From a virus: DNA of 62,224 nucleotides. Position numbers and translations under genes: made by a program. This document shows, in pieces, positions 34,280 to 42,648 of the stretch. The stretch covers positions 1 to 62,224 of the IMG/VR virus record IMGVR_UViG_3300030331_005246; one strand, given 5' to 3'. Position 1 is the first letter of the stretch; the number at the start of each line of letters is the position of its first letter. The notes under the pieces were generated by a model. It worked only from the letters and a program-made list of their open reading frames with translations. It was not told where the DNA came from and did no database searches.

Positions 34280-34846
34280 TCAAGTACCTACACCCATTGC
34301 GCCAGGAACCATTAATGCGCCCATACCTAACATGTTTCTTCGTGAATTAGCGGTATTACTTGAACCAGGTGCTTCTGGATCGATGCCTAACATTTCACCA
34401 ACTGCGCCGATGGCACGGCCAGCAGCCATACCACCGAGAGCAGCAGCGCCTGCACTAACAGGAACTAAGACTCCCATAGCGCCACGGCGAATATTTTGTT
34501 CGGTGTAAATGTTATCAGTTACATTCTGAGAATTTCGCATGTTGTCATCAACCCGTTTTTCGGCAGCTGAGTAAGCACGTGTTTCGCCATCTGCACCAGA
34601 TCTCATGCCTCGCGTGCGTTTATAAAGCTCGCCTTGGTCTTGAACTTGCTGATTTAAATCGACAACTCTTTGCCTGGCACCTGGAGCAAATTTGCCAGCA
34701 AGGCGCATGCCGCCGAGGCCACCAGCAAAACCGCCGACCCCAGCACCTACAACTGAAAGAGGATCATTGCCTTGAGCGGCAGCAAGTGCGGCTGTGCCTA
34801 CACCTACTGCTGCTGGGATTCCATATTCAATCCGTCGACGGGTCAT
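34280..34846 (-). CDS. Gly/Ala-rich virion protein (188 aa)
   Basis: Two hydrophobic Gly/Ala-rich stretches (VGVGTAALAAAQ near 15-26, VPVSAGAAALGGMAAGRA near 127-144) flank a charged helical middle (AEKRVDDNMRNSQNVTDN). Its lies between scaffold and capsid genes. The pattern is like the internal virion proteins at 44-47 kb, so a membrane-inserting ejection protein or capsid-lining protein is possible. Confidence 0.6.
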   Translation of the reverse strand: MTRRRIEYGIPAAVGVGTAALAAAQGNDPLSVVGAGVGGFAGGLGGMRLAGKFAPGARQRVVDLNQQVQDQGELYKRTRGMRSGADGETRAYSAAEKRVDDNMRNSQNVTDNIYTEQNIRRGAMGVLVPVSAGAAALGGMAAGRAIGAVGEMLGIDPEAPGSSNTANSRRNMLGMGALMVPGAMGVGT

Positions 34847-34850
34847 CGGA

Positions 34851-35846
34851 TCACTCCATCACGAAGAGTTTTTGAGACATGGATTGAGGAGAAGCCTGAT
34901 TAATCAGACGCCATGCCTGGCTGGGATCCACTTCCATTTGCTGTTTGAAGGTGCCCCAGAAATCTTGAGGAGCCTGGGCTGCTGCAGCCTGAGGAGGTGC
35001 GGGCATTCCAACGCCTTGATTAACAGCGGGGCCAGTGGGATAACCGGGTGTTTCTAAATCACGCTCAGATTCATACACAGGGTATGGACCTTCAGGACCA
35101 AAGAAGTTCAGCGTGTAATCGCTGAGGACATCAGGGTTGGTCAGGATTTCGTTATAAGCCAGGTTCTCACGGTGCTCGTTAACCATGAAGTTGGCTGATT
35201 GATAGAACAGTCGTTGAGCTTCGTTGCCCCAGTCGACTGCACTATCGAGCATTCCTTCGAGGTTTAGAGCGTACTGATTTAGAATCGCTGGAGCCTCGGT
35301 TCCGTAGTTTGCCACTACCATCCGACTCTCCGGACTCCAATCCAGCAGATTCGCTACGTCCTCTAATGAGTTGATTGAGGAAGTTGGGGAAGAGTTGCTG
35401 TATGAGGTCTGGTTTGTTGTATAGGTCGGCTGAGCCGATTGCTGCTGCTCCCAAGTTGGAGCCTGGCTGGGATTGGCCTGAGTACCCCAGTTGGCCTGGG
35501 TATATTGATTCGCTGCCGGAACCGGGGCCTGTGACGGTTGACCCTGGAACGGGGATGGCACCGGGCTCCCCAGTAGATTCACCACCTTGTTGAACGCCGA
35601 TTCCCATGGGTTCCCCTGAGAGTCCTGGGATTGGGGGGCGTATTGTGACGGGTTTGATGGGTAATTGGTACTCGGCACCGATGGGGCCTGGGGCACCGCC
35701 TGGGGGTAATAGGTTCCCACTTGCTGAGTCGGAGCCGCCGCTGGAGCTGCCGGGGCCGGAGCTGCCGGTGCTGCCGCCACGTAGCTGCTCGGGGCCACGG
35801 ACTGGGGGCTCGTCTGTGGGATCGATTGGACGGAAGCGTCCTGCAT
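34851..35846 (-). CDS. Capsid scaffold candidate (331 aa)
   Basis: A strong AAGGAG site eight bases before the ATG supports this start. The first ~150 residues are Pro/Gln/Ala/Ser-rich and disordered; the remainder is helical and acidic (LEDVANLLDWSPESRMVVAN, LEGMLDSAVDWGNEAQRLFY), then another Pro/Ala linker and a C-terminal helix. This is the layout and place (between portal and capsid) of scaffolding proteins, which guide capsid assembly and leave. The first 201 codons lie inside the 3' end of the portal gene in another frame. Confidence 0.68.
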   Translation of the reverse strand: MQDASVQSIPQTSPQSVAPSSYVAAAPAAPAPAAPAAAPTQQVGTYYPQAVPQAPSVPSTNYPSNPSQYAPQSQDSQGNPWESAFNKVVNLLGSPVPSPFQGQPSQAPVPAANQYTQANWGTQANPSQAPTWEQQQSAQPTYTTNQTSYSNSSPTSSINSLEDVANLLDWSPESRMVVANYGTEAPAILNQYALNLEGMLDSAVDWGNEAQRLFYQSANFMVNEHRENLAYNEILTNPDVLSDYTLNFFGPEGPYPVYESERDLETPGYPTGPAVNQGVGMPAPPQAAAAQAPQDFWGTFKQQMEVDPSQAWRLINQASPQSMSQKLFVME

Positions 35847-37623
35847 AACTCATCTCCTTTTGCATACATTCAAGAGTTCGATACAGATATGGAGTTAGAT
35901 CCAATCTTGGGTCCGCTGCCATCGGTAAATCCGGTGATTGCGGATGCGGGGTCTGCATCATCCCCGCAATCAACTTTGCAAATTGGTTGTAAGCACCTTG
36001 CAATTCGTTGACCATTCTGAACGGAAAACCCGAAAGCATTTCCGCTCTTTCTTCATCAGTTTTGGATGGAAAAAGATACTTCAGTGCTTCTATGCTATCA
36101 ACACCCAACTCTTGTAAGTTCCTTACAACAATTGAATTGTTCAGAATATCTTGTGTGGATTCCTCGTATACAGGGCCTAACCAACGCCAAAGCATTGTGA
36201 TATCCCCATCAGGAATTAATCCCCTGACACCAGGAGGAATCATCTGAGCACGAACACAAGCAGCGATTAATCCTTTAATACGCTCTTCGTATTCCATTAT
36301 GGCTTGTTTATACATCTCCTCTTCTTCTGGAGGTGCGCCTGGTGCAGGAGGAATTGGCTTTTCAAACTTTGCTGCAGCGGCCAACGTGTCTTTAAACAGC
36401 TGTTCCTCTTGATAGATAATCAGCTCCATGCAGCGGCAGATGCCGTGCTCATAAATGGAGTTTGCCTTTTTCTTACTGGTTGCCGCAACACGGCCATATA
36501 GTGATTTATACTCAGTTGCCGTCACACCAGCTGAGATTGAAAGTTCGTCTACACCTCCTAGTGCTGTTCGGATCTCTTCTCGGAATTGCCGTACAAATGC
36601 ATTCTGATCTCCAGAGATCGCATCGGGAACAATATAACCAACGCGATCATTGGGTTCTAGGTTGGCAATCACCCTAGGAACACGCATCTGACCATCAACA
36701 CCACGGGTGATTGGGTCTTGTTTAAACGTGGACCTGGACAGTGGTGACATGCTTTGGAAACCAGAGTTTGCTGCAATCGATGGTCGTTGTGGTACACCAT
36801 CATTACCTGGTTCCATCAAGTCAGTTTTGGGTCTGGAAGATAGCAGTGTGGGGTTACCAAAGAACTGCAGGTTCTTCTTCATGTTCCGCACAAGGTCATC
36901 ATGCGTAACGATGTGATTAGCCAGTTGATCAAATTCACCACTGCCATCCATGGTGAATCCTTTGGGGTTATTGAAGATCTCTACACAAGGGATATACCGC
37001 AATGTATTAGGGAACGTTTTTGTCTTACCAGGCATTGTTGCGCTGATATTGTCAAAGGTCATCTCGCCTTCTGAATGCGTTTCTTCAATGACATCTGGTT
37101 TGATTGATAGTCTGATGTATCGTTTCTGTCCTTGAGAATCTTGTTTGTAACCACCACTGACTTGAGCTAATGCTGACGGTGTATCAATACCACCAAGACC
37201 AATGTCCTGGTACATACTGTTTTTACCCTGTTTAACCTTATAGCTATAGATAATGACGACTTCTTCTAGTTCACCATCAACGTTGTAATAGCTTCTGTAT
37301 TCGTGAGATCTGAAATAATAGAGACGATAATTGTTTTCAGTTGGTCTGATATAAAACAATCCAGTGCCATCACATAAGAAGTAGTCCCAGATTGAATCCA
37401 GCCTGGTATCTAGCTTGTTGTATTTAGCGACCTTATCGATAAAGTCTTTACGTTGTGCACCGAAGTTATCTTGTGACGGAAAGAACTCAACTCCTTGGCG
37501 AATGCCAAAGAGTTTCATCTGAGCAATGTGTGCTGCAACAATACCAGTATCAACGTATTGACTGCCATCACGTTCGATATAGGAATTAATAATTTCCTGC
37601 AGTCGTGCACGGGTTTCCGACAT
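35242..37623 (-). CDS. Portal protein
   Basis: The 793-residue protein has an N-terminal helix plus a beta-rich clip or wing region (DYFLCDGTGLFYIRPTENNY, then RLYYFRSHEYRSYYNVDGEL), a long helical section around 330-560 (VRQFREEIRTALGGVDELSI), and a C-terminal Gly/Ser/Pro-rich tail from about 600. The core matches phage portals that form the DNA gate. The tail, about 200 residues, is encoded by the DNA that also encodes the scaffold N-terminus in another frame, and explains why the protein exceeds the usual 500-650 residues. Confidence 0.82.
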   Translation of the reverse strand: MSETRARLQEIINSYIERDGSQYVDTGIVAAHIAQMKLFGIRQGVEFFPSQDNFGAQRKDFIDKVAKYNKLDTRLDSIWDYFLCDGTGLFYIRPTENNYRLYYFRSHEYRSYYNVDGELEEVVIIYSYKVKQGKNSMYQDIGLGGIDTPSALAQVSGGYKQDSQGQKRYIRLSIKPDVIEETHSEGEMTFDNISATMPGKTKTFPNTLRYIPCVEIFNNPKGFTMDGSGEFDQLANHIVTHDDLVRNMKKNLQFFGNPTLLSSRPKTDLMEPGNDGVPQRPSIAANSGFQSMSPLSRSTFKQDPITRGVDGQMRVPRVIANLEPNDRVGYIVPDAISGDQNAFVRQFREEIRTALGGVDELSISAGVTATEYKSLYGRVAATSKKKANSIYEHGICRCMELIIYQEEQLFKDTLAAAAKFEKPIPPAPGAPPEEEEMYKQAIMEYEERIKGLIAACVRAQMIPPGVRGLIPDGDITMLWRWLGPVYEESTQDILNNSIVVRNLQELGVDSIEALKYLFPSKTDEERAEMLSGFPFRMVNELQGAYNQFAKLIAGMMQTPHPQSPDLPMAADPRLDLTPYLYRTLECMQKEMSYAGRFRPIDPTDEPPVRGPEQLRGGSTGSSGPGSSSGGSDSASGNLLPPGGAPGPIGAEYQLPIKPVTIRPPIPGLSGEPMGIGVQQGGESTGEPGAIPVPGSTVTGPGSGSESIYPGQLGYSGQSQPGSNLGAAAIGSADLYNKPDLIQQLFPNFLNQLIRGRSESAGLESGESDGSGKLRNRGSSDSKSVRSKPRRNAR

Positions 37624-37832
37624 TATTTAGCAGACTTATTTTTATACATCCTAGCAGCTTTACCGGCCTTTTTAGCTTTCTCAGTATTAGGAACAAACTG
37701 CTTTCCTTTCTTAGAAGCAGCTTGTTTTTTAGCATCAGTCTTGTCACGTTCTTCTGGTGACAATTTTGCCCAGGCTTTTTTCGGCAAATAACGTTTGGTT
37801 GTGCCGTCTTTTTGAATTGCTTTATCTGCCAT
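37623..37832 (-). CDS. Lys-rich small protein (69 aa)
   Basis: The sequence (MADKAIQKDGTTKRYLPKKA; KAGKAARMYKNKSAK) is about one-quarter Lys. The stop overlaps the portal start by 1 bp. It may be a packaged DNA-neutralising protein or portal accessory. No domain recognised. Confidence 0.62.
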   Translation of the reverse strand: MADKAIQKDGTTKRYLPKKAWAKLSPEERDKTDAKKQAASKKGKQFVPNTEKAKKAGKAARMYKNKSAK

Positions 37833-37834
37833 GG

Positions 37835-37957
37835 TTATGCATTCATATATTTACCAGCAATCTTGCCAAGCTTTTTAGCCTGTTCGCCATGCATCTTGAC
37901 CGCTGCCTGTAGCTGTTTCTGAATGGTCTTAATGGTCTTTACGTCAGCTTTGCTCAT
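37835..37957 (-). CDS. Small helical basic protein (40 aa)
   Basis: The peptide reads MSKADVKTIKTIQKQLQAAV and continues as an amphipathic helix with Lys-rich turns. Its ATG overlaps the previous stop (ATGA at 37957-37954), supporting coupled translation. Function unknown. Confidence 0.58.
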   Translation of the reverse strand: MSKADVKTIKTIQKQLQAAVKMHGEQAKKLGKIAGKYMNA

Positions 37958-38244
37958 GATTTGTCCTTGGCTTTTTTTGCAGCCTTTGCGGCTTTTTTGG
38001 CTTTACCCTTTTCGTATTCGTCTTTAGTCTGCCAATCTTCTTTACCCCATTTGCTTAATGATTTTTGTTTAGCACCTTTACCACCTTTGTACCCGCCACC
38101 AGCTTTCTTATACTCGGAAGCTACGAGCTGCGCTTTACGTGCAGACCACTGACCAGCTTTACCACCTTTGGTTCCTTTCATGACACGGTTTTTAATCCGT
38201 TCACGCAGTTCTGGTTTCGTGTATTTGCTGTCGTCTTGAGCCAT
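37954..38244 (-). CDS. DUF5872-like basic protein (96 aa)
   Basis: Residues 8-70 show the pattern YTKPELRERIKNRVMKGTKG, then GQWSARKAQLVASEYKKAGG, then KSLSKWGKEDW, the arrangement of the DUF5872 family found in phages and large algal viruses. The tail is Lys/Ala-rich. The biochemical role is not known to me; the basic tail suggests nucleic-acid binding, perhaps in the particle. Confidence 0.7.
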   Translation of the reverse strand: MAQDDSKYTKPELRERIKNRVMKGTKGGKAGQWSARKAQLVASEYKKAGGGYKGGKGAKQKSLSKWGKEDWQTKDEYEKGKAKKAAKAAKKAKDKS

Positions 38245-38501
38245 TATGCTTGAGGAAATGTAATCGGAGGTAAGCCAAGTACTCTTTCTATTTCTCTTCT
38301 AACTTTTCTTGCACCTGGTAGTTTGGGATCGTTGTAGATACTGTAGCCAGGAGTGCCTGGTCCTGATTTAGGCTTGATATCAAAACTAGGATTACCAGCC
38401 ATCATCATTCCTGGAACACCCATGCTCATGTGTAGATAATTACCTTGTGGTTGCATGACACCCAACATGGCACCAAAATTACCGCCAAATCTCGGGTCCA
38501 T
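38244..38501 (-). CDS. Met/Gly/Pro-rich small protein (85 aa)
   Basis: The N-terminal half is Met/Gly/Asn-rich (MDPRFGGNFGAMLGVMQP; MGVPGMMMAGN) and the C-terminal half is basic (KLPGARKVRREIERVLGLPP). Its start and stop overlap both neighbours by 1 bp. It is probably a small virion protein. Function unknown. Confidence 0.6.
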   Translation of the reverse strand: MDPRFGGNFGAMLGVMQPQGNYLHMSMGVPGMMMAGNPSFDIKPKSGPGTPGYSIYNDPKLPGARKVRREIERVLGLPPITFPQA

Positions 38502-38851
38502 TACGATACCCTCTTATTTAAGAATCCAGAATTCTTAGCAGGGTATTGATCTTGATTTAAACCACCAACGTTGCCACCGGCTGTGCCCTGGAAACCACCG
38601 ACAACCTGGCCTACCAAGCCTAAGTTCTGATAAGGGTTTTGTGCAATTTGTCCTGCCATACCAAACATGTTCATCCCAGGCACCGCTTGTCCCATTTGAG
38701 GTCCACCGAACATGCTGTTTTGTGGAGTGGCTTCTTCTTGATTTGGAGAAATACCCTGCATCATGCTATTGATTCCCCCAATCAGTCCGCCATAGGCTCC
38801 AATGTTTCCCATGCCTCCACCAACGGTGTAACCCTGGCTGTAGTTATACAT
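38501..38851 (-). CDS. Gly/Asn/Gln-rich virion protein (116 aa)
   Basis: Long Gly/Met/Asn/Gln-rich low-complexity sequence (GGMGNIGAYGGLIGGINSMM, GMAGQIAQNPYQNLGLVGQV) suggests a disordered or amyloid-like structural component. It overlaps the next gene by 1 bp. No domain recognised. Confidence 0.6.
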   Translation of the reverse strand: MYNYSQGYTVGGGMGNIGAYGGLIGGINSMMQGISPNQEEATPQNSMFGGPQMGQAVPGMNMFGMAGQIAQNPYQNLGLVGQVVGGFQGTAGGNVGGLNQDQYPAKNSGFLNKRVS

Positions 38852-38874
38852 TCTGAATATTCATTTCTTTCATT

Positions 38875-39426
38875 CTACACTTTGAGATCTTTTGTCCAAT
38901 AAGGTGGACCTTCTTTATCTGTAAGATTCCACTGTTTAACAAAGAAGTCTTTACGGTTTTCCTTCTTAATGAATAAGGGATGATCTTGTAAATTCTCATA
39001 TTCAATTTCTCTCCAGTCACCTGTTGGCATCGTTTGTTTTAAATTTTGCCATAGATTATTCATAAACTTGACTTGCTCTTGTAAAAACTCTTCCCAATTG
39101 TCTTTGTGGTCCTCCTGCAACCATTTAATCCTTTTCATGCTTTCCAAAATATCCGTAGGGTTGCGCTTGACTCCAATAAATCGAATATTTGGAATCTTGT
39201 CATAGATTGGTCTCCAGGCTGTCAGTGCTGCTGGACAATGAATTACGAGGTTCGTTCTGCCAACATCAAGCAGTTTATTAATTAAATTGATTCCTCGTCC
39301 TACTGGTAAAAATTCAAATTCATCAATATGATCTGCATCTAAATAATCAGCAAGTATTTTAGAGGTGATTAAGGTTCCACTACGCTGACAACCTACTACT
39401 AAAGTCGGTCTAATCGATTGGCTCAT
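38875..39426 (-). CDS. Sulfotransferase-like protein
   Basis: I place the start at ATG 39426 because an AAGGAGG site precedes it. The 183-residue protein has a 5'-phosphosulfate loop GCQRSGT at 12-18 and the 3'-phosphate motif IGVKRNPTDILES with R88 and S96 (R-x7-S). A central CPAALTAWRPIYDKIP segment may hold the acceptor. Such enzymes move sulfate from PAPS to sugars, lipids or proteins. The gene sits in the packaging operon with its start inside the AbrB-like gene. Confidence 0.75.
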   Translation of the reverse strand: MSQSIRPTLVVGCQRSGTLITSKILADYLDADHIDEFEFLPVGRGINLINKLLDVGRTNLVIHCPAALTAWRPIYDKIPNIRFIGVKRNPTDILESMKRIKWLQEDHKDNWEEFLQEQVKFMNNLWQNLKQTMPTGDWREIEYENLQDHPLFIKKENRKDFFVKQWNLTDKEGPPYWTKDLKV

Positions 39427-39589
39427 ACCCTCCTTCACCATTGAGACGCTGAAGAATAATACCATCACCTTTAATGTCCCAGGTTAAAAGTGTGTTCTCT
39501 TCCCAACCAAGTGTTTCTATAATCTCTTCTGGAATTTGAATAATGAGTTCTCCATCTTGATCTTCTTCAACTTCTACGTAATAACTCAT
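39410..39589 (-). CDS. AbrB/SpoVT-like swapped-hairpin protein (59 aa)
   Basis: Residues 13-49 (GELIIQIPEEIIETLGWEE, then LTWDIKGDGIILQRL) carry the usual order of the AbrB/MazE-type DNA-binding domain: IQIPxEIIxxLGW followed by a hydrophobic strand. Such proteins bind DNA as dimers and serve as transition-state regulators or antitoxins. The ATG overlaps the preceding stop (ATGA) and its 3' end overlaps the sulfotransferase start. Confidence 0.68.
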   Translation of the reverse strand: MSYYVEVEEDQDGELIIQIPEEIIETLGWEENTLLTWDIKGDGIILQRLNGEGGYEPID

Positions 39590-39810
39590 TTTGTTAAAAG
39601 CTTTTCGACAAGTTTATCAAGCTTAGTGTTTATTTCGCTGAATTCATTGTTCATTCGCTCCATTTCTCGTATATAATCCTGCTTCAAAACGTATTCAAGT
39701 GGCAATCGATCGATGCGATCCTCGAGTGTTCGCATCCTTCCAAAAACTTTCCCACAGAACCATCCTCCTCCTGAAACGACTGCTATAGCTACAGCAATGA
39801 CTTGTTCCAT
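39586..39810 (-). CDS. Membrane-anchored coiled-coil protein (74 aa)
   Basis: One N-terminal hydrophobic helix (about 2-20, VIAVAIAVVSGGGWFCG) is followed by a charged helix likely to be a coiled coil (MERMNNEFSEINTKLDKLVE). It is directly downstream of the terminase. A holin, spanin-like or inner-membrane lysis protein fits the one-helix-plus-coil layout, but this is only positional and structural inference. Confidence 0.6.
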   Translation of the reverse strand: MEQVIAVAIAVVSGGGWFCGKVFGRMRTLEDRIDRLPLEYVLKQDYIREMERMNNEFSEINTKLDKLVEKLLTK

Positions 39811-41346
39811 TTAATAATCCAATTGAAGTTGTCCACGTTTCATCAGTCCAGTAACCAGCCAAACAAGTGCATCCACACAGTCATCATGGGAGCTAACACC
39901 AAAGTTGGTTAGCTCTTCAAACATATTTGTGAAGTTCCTGTACCTGTTAAATATTATTTTACGATCCTCAAACATTCCCATAATTCCACGGAAACGTGCC
40001 AGTTTGTCTGAACGGAATCCTTTGACTGGATGCCAAATTAAATTATAAAGGTTCTCATTCTGCAGGCAGATTCGTTTGAAGTCTGCTTCTAAGGAAGCCT
40101 GGTATTGCACAGCTTCTGACCAGATGTCACAGGTTGAATAGGTTGGGAACCACAGGCCATCAGCTTGTTGGCCAATAATTGACCAGTCATGCAATAGCTC
40201 TTTCATGGCATCGAGCTTTTCGAGGTTGCCCATGACACGCAACCGCCTGTAGTCAATGATGTGGATTTTGTCTCCGATACGACCACCCAGTACCATGACT
40301 GTGTAGTCGTTCTTTTCCTTCACTCCTGCCGATAGATCCACACCAATACCGAGACAATCAAATTCTGTTGAGATCTCAGCTTTGACTAGTAATTCTGGTG
40401 CCAGTGACAGTTCATTCTGCCTGACAATTGTATTCATGTACTGAAACGAAAAAGCAATAGGAGCTTGGCGTTTCTTTTCTTTGAGGTACTCTAAGGACCA
40501 CATCTCAGGCCAATATGACTCTTCATCGCCTGTCTCCGGGTTATTTAAGATCGCTGATAGGACGATTTGAGTCCAATTATTTTGTGGGCAAAACGTTGTG
40601 GCATGGATATCGTCATGACGGAATCGTGTACCCAGGCAGATCGCCCGCCCTCCCTCAAACATTGTGGGAGCAATCACAGCATTCCAATTGTCCATCATCA
40701 TCTTGCGAATGTCTGGGTTGCCAATATCGGCGGCAGATTTCACAGGGTCATCAATGATGACCAGATGAGAACGTTTGGAAGTCACTGAACCTTTTAATCC
40801 AGCGGCGCATAGAGTGAATTGTTCTTCACCAGTTGTATCAATGCCAGCAAACTTATGGTCGATTGACCAGTATTCATTGCTCGTAACGTTCTTGAGCAGC
40901 TTAACTTTGGGAAAAACTCTTTGATATTTCCTTGATGCGATGATTCGTTTGATAGTGGCTGACTTGGATCTGGCGATATCAACGGTATAACTGAGATAAA
41001 GAATTTGTAGTGGCTTCTTTGCCATGGTATGAATACCAATGGCCCATGCTGTATATAAACCCAGCACAGTCGATTTGGCTGAACCACGGGGGCCGAGTAA
41101 ATCAATATTGGGACCGGCAATTTTAGTTAAACAGTTGGTGTCTTCGTTGGTAACTAATTGCCTATGCCAATCAAGATGATGTGGTGCTGGTGGTTTATCT
41201 GCTACGTATGCACAAAAGAAACCAAAGTCTTCTCTGGCTCTCTGAAAGATTTCTTCCTGGTCACTTTTACGAAAGCGATGTTTAGCTGCAGAAGCTTTAG
41301 CGTTACGTCTGTAAGCTAAATGTAAATGAGAAGGAGGTGCTGGCAC
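39811..41346 (-). CDS. terL: Terminase large subunit (ATPase-nuclease)
   Basis: The N-terminal ATPase has Walker A GPRGSAKS at 85-92 and Walker B LVIIDD at 195-200 with the coupling stretch downstream. The C-terminal nuclease half shows GVDLSAGVKEKNDYTVMVLG (about 339-358) with the metal-binding Asp and a final HDDCVDALVWLVTGL box. The 511-residue length is normal. The enzyme pumps phage DNA into the procapsid through the portal and cuts it. It starts at GTG 41346 after an AAAGG site. Confidence 0.92.
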   Translation of the reverse strand: MPAPPSHLHLAYRRNAKASAAKHRFRKSDQEEIFQRAREDFGFFCAYVADKPPAPHHLDWHRQLVTNEDTNCLTKIAGPNIDLLGPRGSAKSTVLGLYTAWAIGIHTMAKKPLQILYLSYTVDIARSKSATIKRIIASRKYQRVFPKVKLLKNVTSNEYWSIDHKFAGIDTTGEEQFTLCAAGLKGSVTSKRSHLVIIDDPVKSAADIGNPDIRKMMMDNWNAVIAPTMFEGGRAICLGTRFRHDDIHATTFCPQNNWTQIVLSAILNNPETGDEESYWPEMWSLEYLKEKKRQAPIAFSFQYMNTIVRQNELSLAPELLVKAEISTEFDCLGIGVDLSAGVKEKNDYTVMVLGGRIGDKIHIIDYRRLRVMGNLEKLDAMKELLHDWSIIGQQADGLWFPTYSTCDIWSEAVQYQASLEADFKRICLQNENLYNLIWHPVKGFRSDKLARFRGIMGMFEDRKIIFNRYRNFTNMFEELTNFGVSSHDDCVDALVWLVTGLMKRGQLQLDY

Positions 41347-41364
41347 TATCTAGCCTTTTACTAT

Positions 41365-41583
41365 TTACATAGTATCAGTTTTTTCATCCATATATTTACC
41401 AGCTAAAGGTTGTTTTGGATATGGATTACCTTGCGTAGGTATTTCAGTAACCGGTCTGAAGTTATTAAATCCAGTGGCAAGCTTACGGTTCTTATCAATT
41501 GCACTCAAGATATTAGGGATAGAATTCTGATCGAATGTACGACCCATGAATTCTCTTTCGTCTGCTTGTACGTTTGATTTCAT
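41365..41583 (-). CDS. Small hypothetical protein next to terminase (72 aa)
   Basis: I use ATG 41583 (MKSNVQADEREFMGRTFDQN), two bases after the preceding stop; an upstream TTG is less likely. It is hydrophilic with Asn/Gly/Pro content and an acidic end. Its place right before the terminase is typical for packaging accessory proteins, but no motif supports a role. Confidence 0.58.
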   Translation of the reverse strand: MKSNVQADEREFMGRTFDQNSIPNILSAIDKNRKLATGFNNFRPVTEIPTQGNPYPKQPLAGKYMDEKTDTM

Positions 41584-41585
41584 GA

Positions 41586-42164
41586 CTAGCAATCTTCAAA
41601 TTGAATTTTAGCCCATACAGCCATTCCTGCGTCTTGAAGTGCTCCTTCATTAGGTTCATCTTTAAAGATAGTGGCTAGCTCACGCAAAGCTCGATCCGCA
41701 CCAGCTAAGAGTAAACCTCTTCTATCCTTGGAGGATACAAACTCATCAACTTGTGCAATCGTGCCACGGAGTTCTTTCTGCATAGAAGCAATCCGTGCTA
41801 CGCCTGCATCACGCTTGACTAATCCTTTTTCTACATCAACACGTAATTTACGTACATCTTCTTGCATCTGTTCGATTTCATAAATCAAAACTTTATGATG
41901 ATCTGGCTTAGGGTAATTAACCTTTAACCAGTCATCGACACAGATGATACTGCTGTCATAACCAAGAAAACGTGCGTACAGATAGACCTGGATGGAAGAG
42001 AACGTATCTTCTGCAAACGCATGAAAAGATTCTCTGGATGAACTGTCCAGGTTATCAATCCAATGATCAAAGACTTTGACGTTGATATCAGAATCGATAC
42101 GCTGCGTCGGCTTGCCTACGGTCTCTGGCTTCGTCTTTTTCACTGAACTGCTGTGCTTGGGCAT
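41586..42164 (-). CDS. Terminase small subunit candidate (192 aa)
   Basis: I use ATG 42164 (MPKHSSSVKKTKPETVG). A basic N-terminus is followed by helical sequence including YLYARFLGYDSSIICVDDW and a long coiled coil (IEQMQEDVRKLRVDVEKGLV). Its size and place just upstream of the large terminase are those of small terminase subunits, which recognise packaging sites. The DNA-binding domain is not obvious, so confidence is limited. It overlaps the previous gene by 77 bp. Confidence 0.5.
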   Translation of the reverse strand: MPKHSSSVKKTKPETVGKPTQRIDSDINVKVFDHWIDNLDSSSRESFHAFAEDTFSSIQVYLYARFLGYDSSIICVDDWLKVNYPKPDHHKVLIYEIEQMQEDVRKLRVDVEKGLVKRDAGVARIASMQKELRGTIAQVDEFVSSKDRRGLLLAGADRALRELATIFKDEPNEGALQDAGMAVWAKIQFEDC

Positions 42165-42315
42165 TAGTGGTACGTTGTTGATCACCAGCTTCCCTCATCT
42201 TGCCGATGGAGAAGTCGTAAGCTACCTGAGCAGCCTTTTTATACTTATCTAGATCAAAGTAATCGTCATTTTCATAAGTACTATCAACATCTTCTTTTTC
42301 TTTGAATTCATCCAT
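42088..42315 (-). CDS. Charged helical protein (75 aa)
   Basis: The sequence is highly charged (MDEFKEKEDVDSTYENDDYF; SEKDEARDRRQADAAYRF) and helical, with no hydrophobic core visible. Its 3' end overlaps the terminase-small candidate by 77 bp in another frame. Function unknown; perhaps packaging-related from position. Confidence 0.55.
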   Translation of the reverse strand: MDEFKEKEDVDSTYENDDYFDLDKYKKAAQVAYDFSIGKMREAGDQQRTTNAQAQQFSEKDEARDRRQADAAYRF

Positions 42316-42409
42316 AATGCTTATGCTTGCAGACTAAGTATTAAAAGGTTAGCCCTTGCTAGCTGCAAAGGCCTGTTTCGCAGACCATGGTTGAGAAAAC
42401 TTCCGTGTC

Positions 42410-42595
42410 TTAGAAGTTGCTCATCATGGAAGCAAGACCCTGAGCGTAGATGTCGCGGCGTCCTTCAACAGACTTCTGACGTTGCTGACGCTTTTTAGAT
42501 CCTTCCAACCGCGCAAGTAAATCAGCAAAGGTAGTAATATTTACCTGAGCGTCATTCCTGTTAGAAGTGCTATCTCCAGCAGTTTGATTGGCCAT
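42410..42595 (-). CDS. Small hydrophilic protein (61 aa)
   Basis: The peptide begins MANQTAGDSTSNRNDAQVN with a basic segment (KKRQQRQKSVEGRRD) and ends ASMMSNF. It stands alone between two intergenic gaps in the structural operon. Function unknown. Confidence 0.55.
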   Translation of the reverse strand: MANQTAGDSTSNRNDAQVNITTFADLLARLEGSKKRQQRQKSVEGRRDIYAQGLASMMSNF

Positions 42596-42648
42596 TTATA
42601 GGTTAAAGAATAACTACGTTAATTATACTACTTAGAAAACATCTAGAT

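Noticed and set aside
35375-35848. Plus-strand open frames across the portal/scaffold overlap
   Set aside because: They lie opposite two overlapping genes, have Pro/Gly-biased composition, and no ribosome site or family pattern; they are by-products of base composition.
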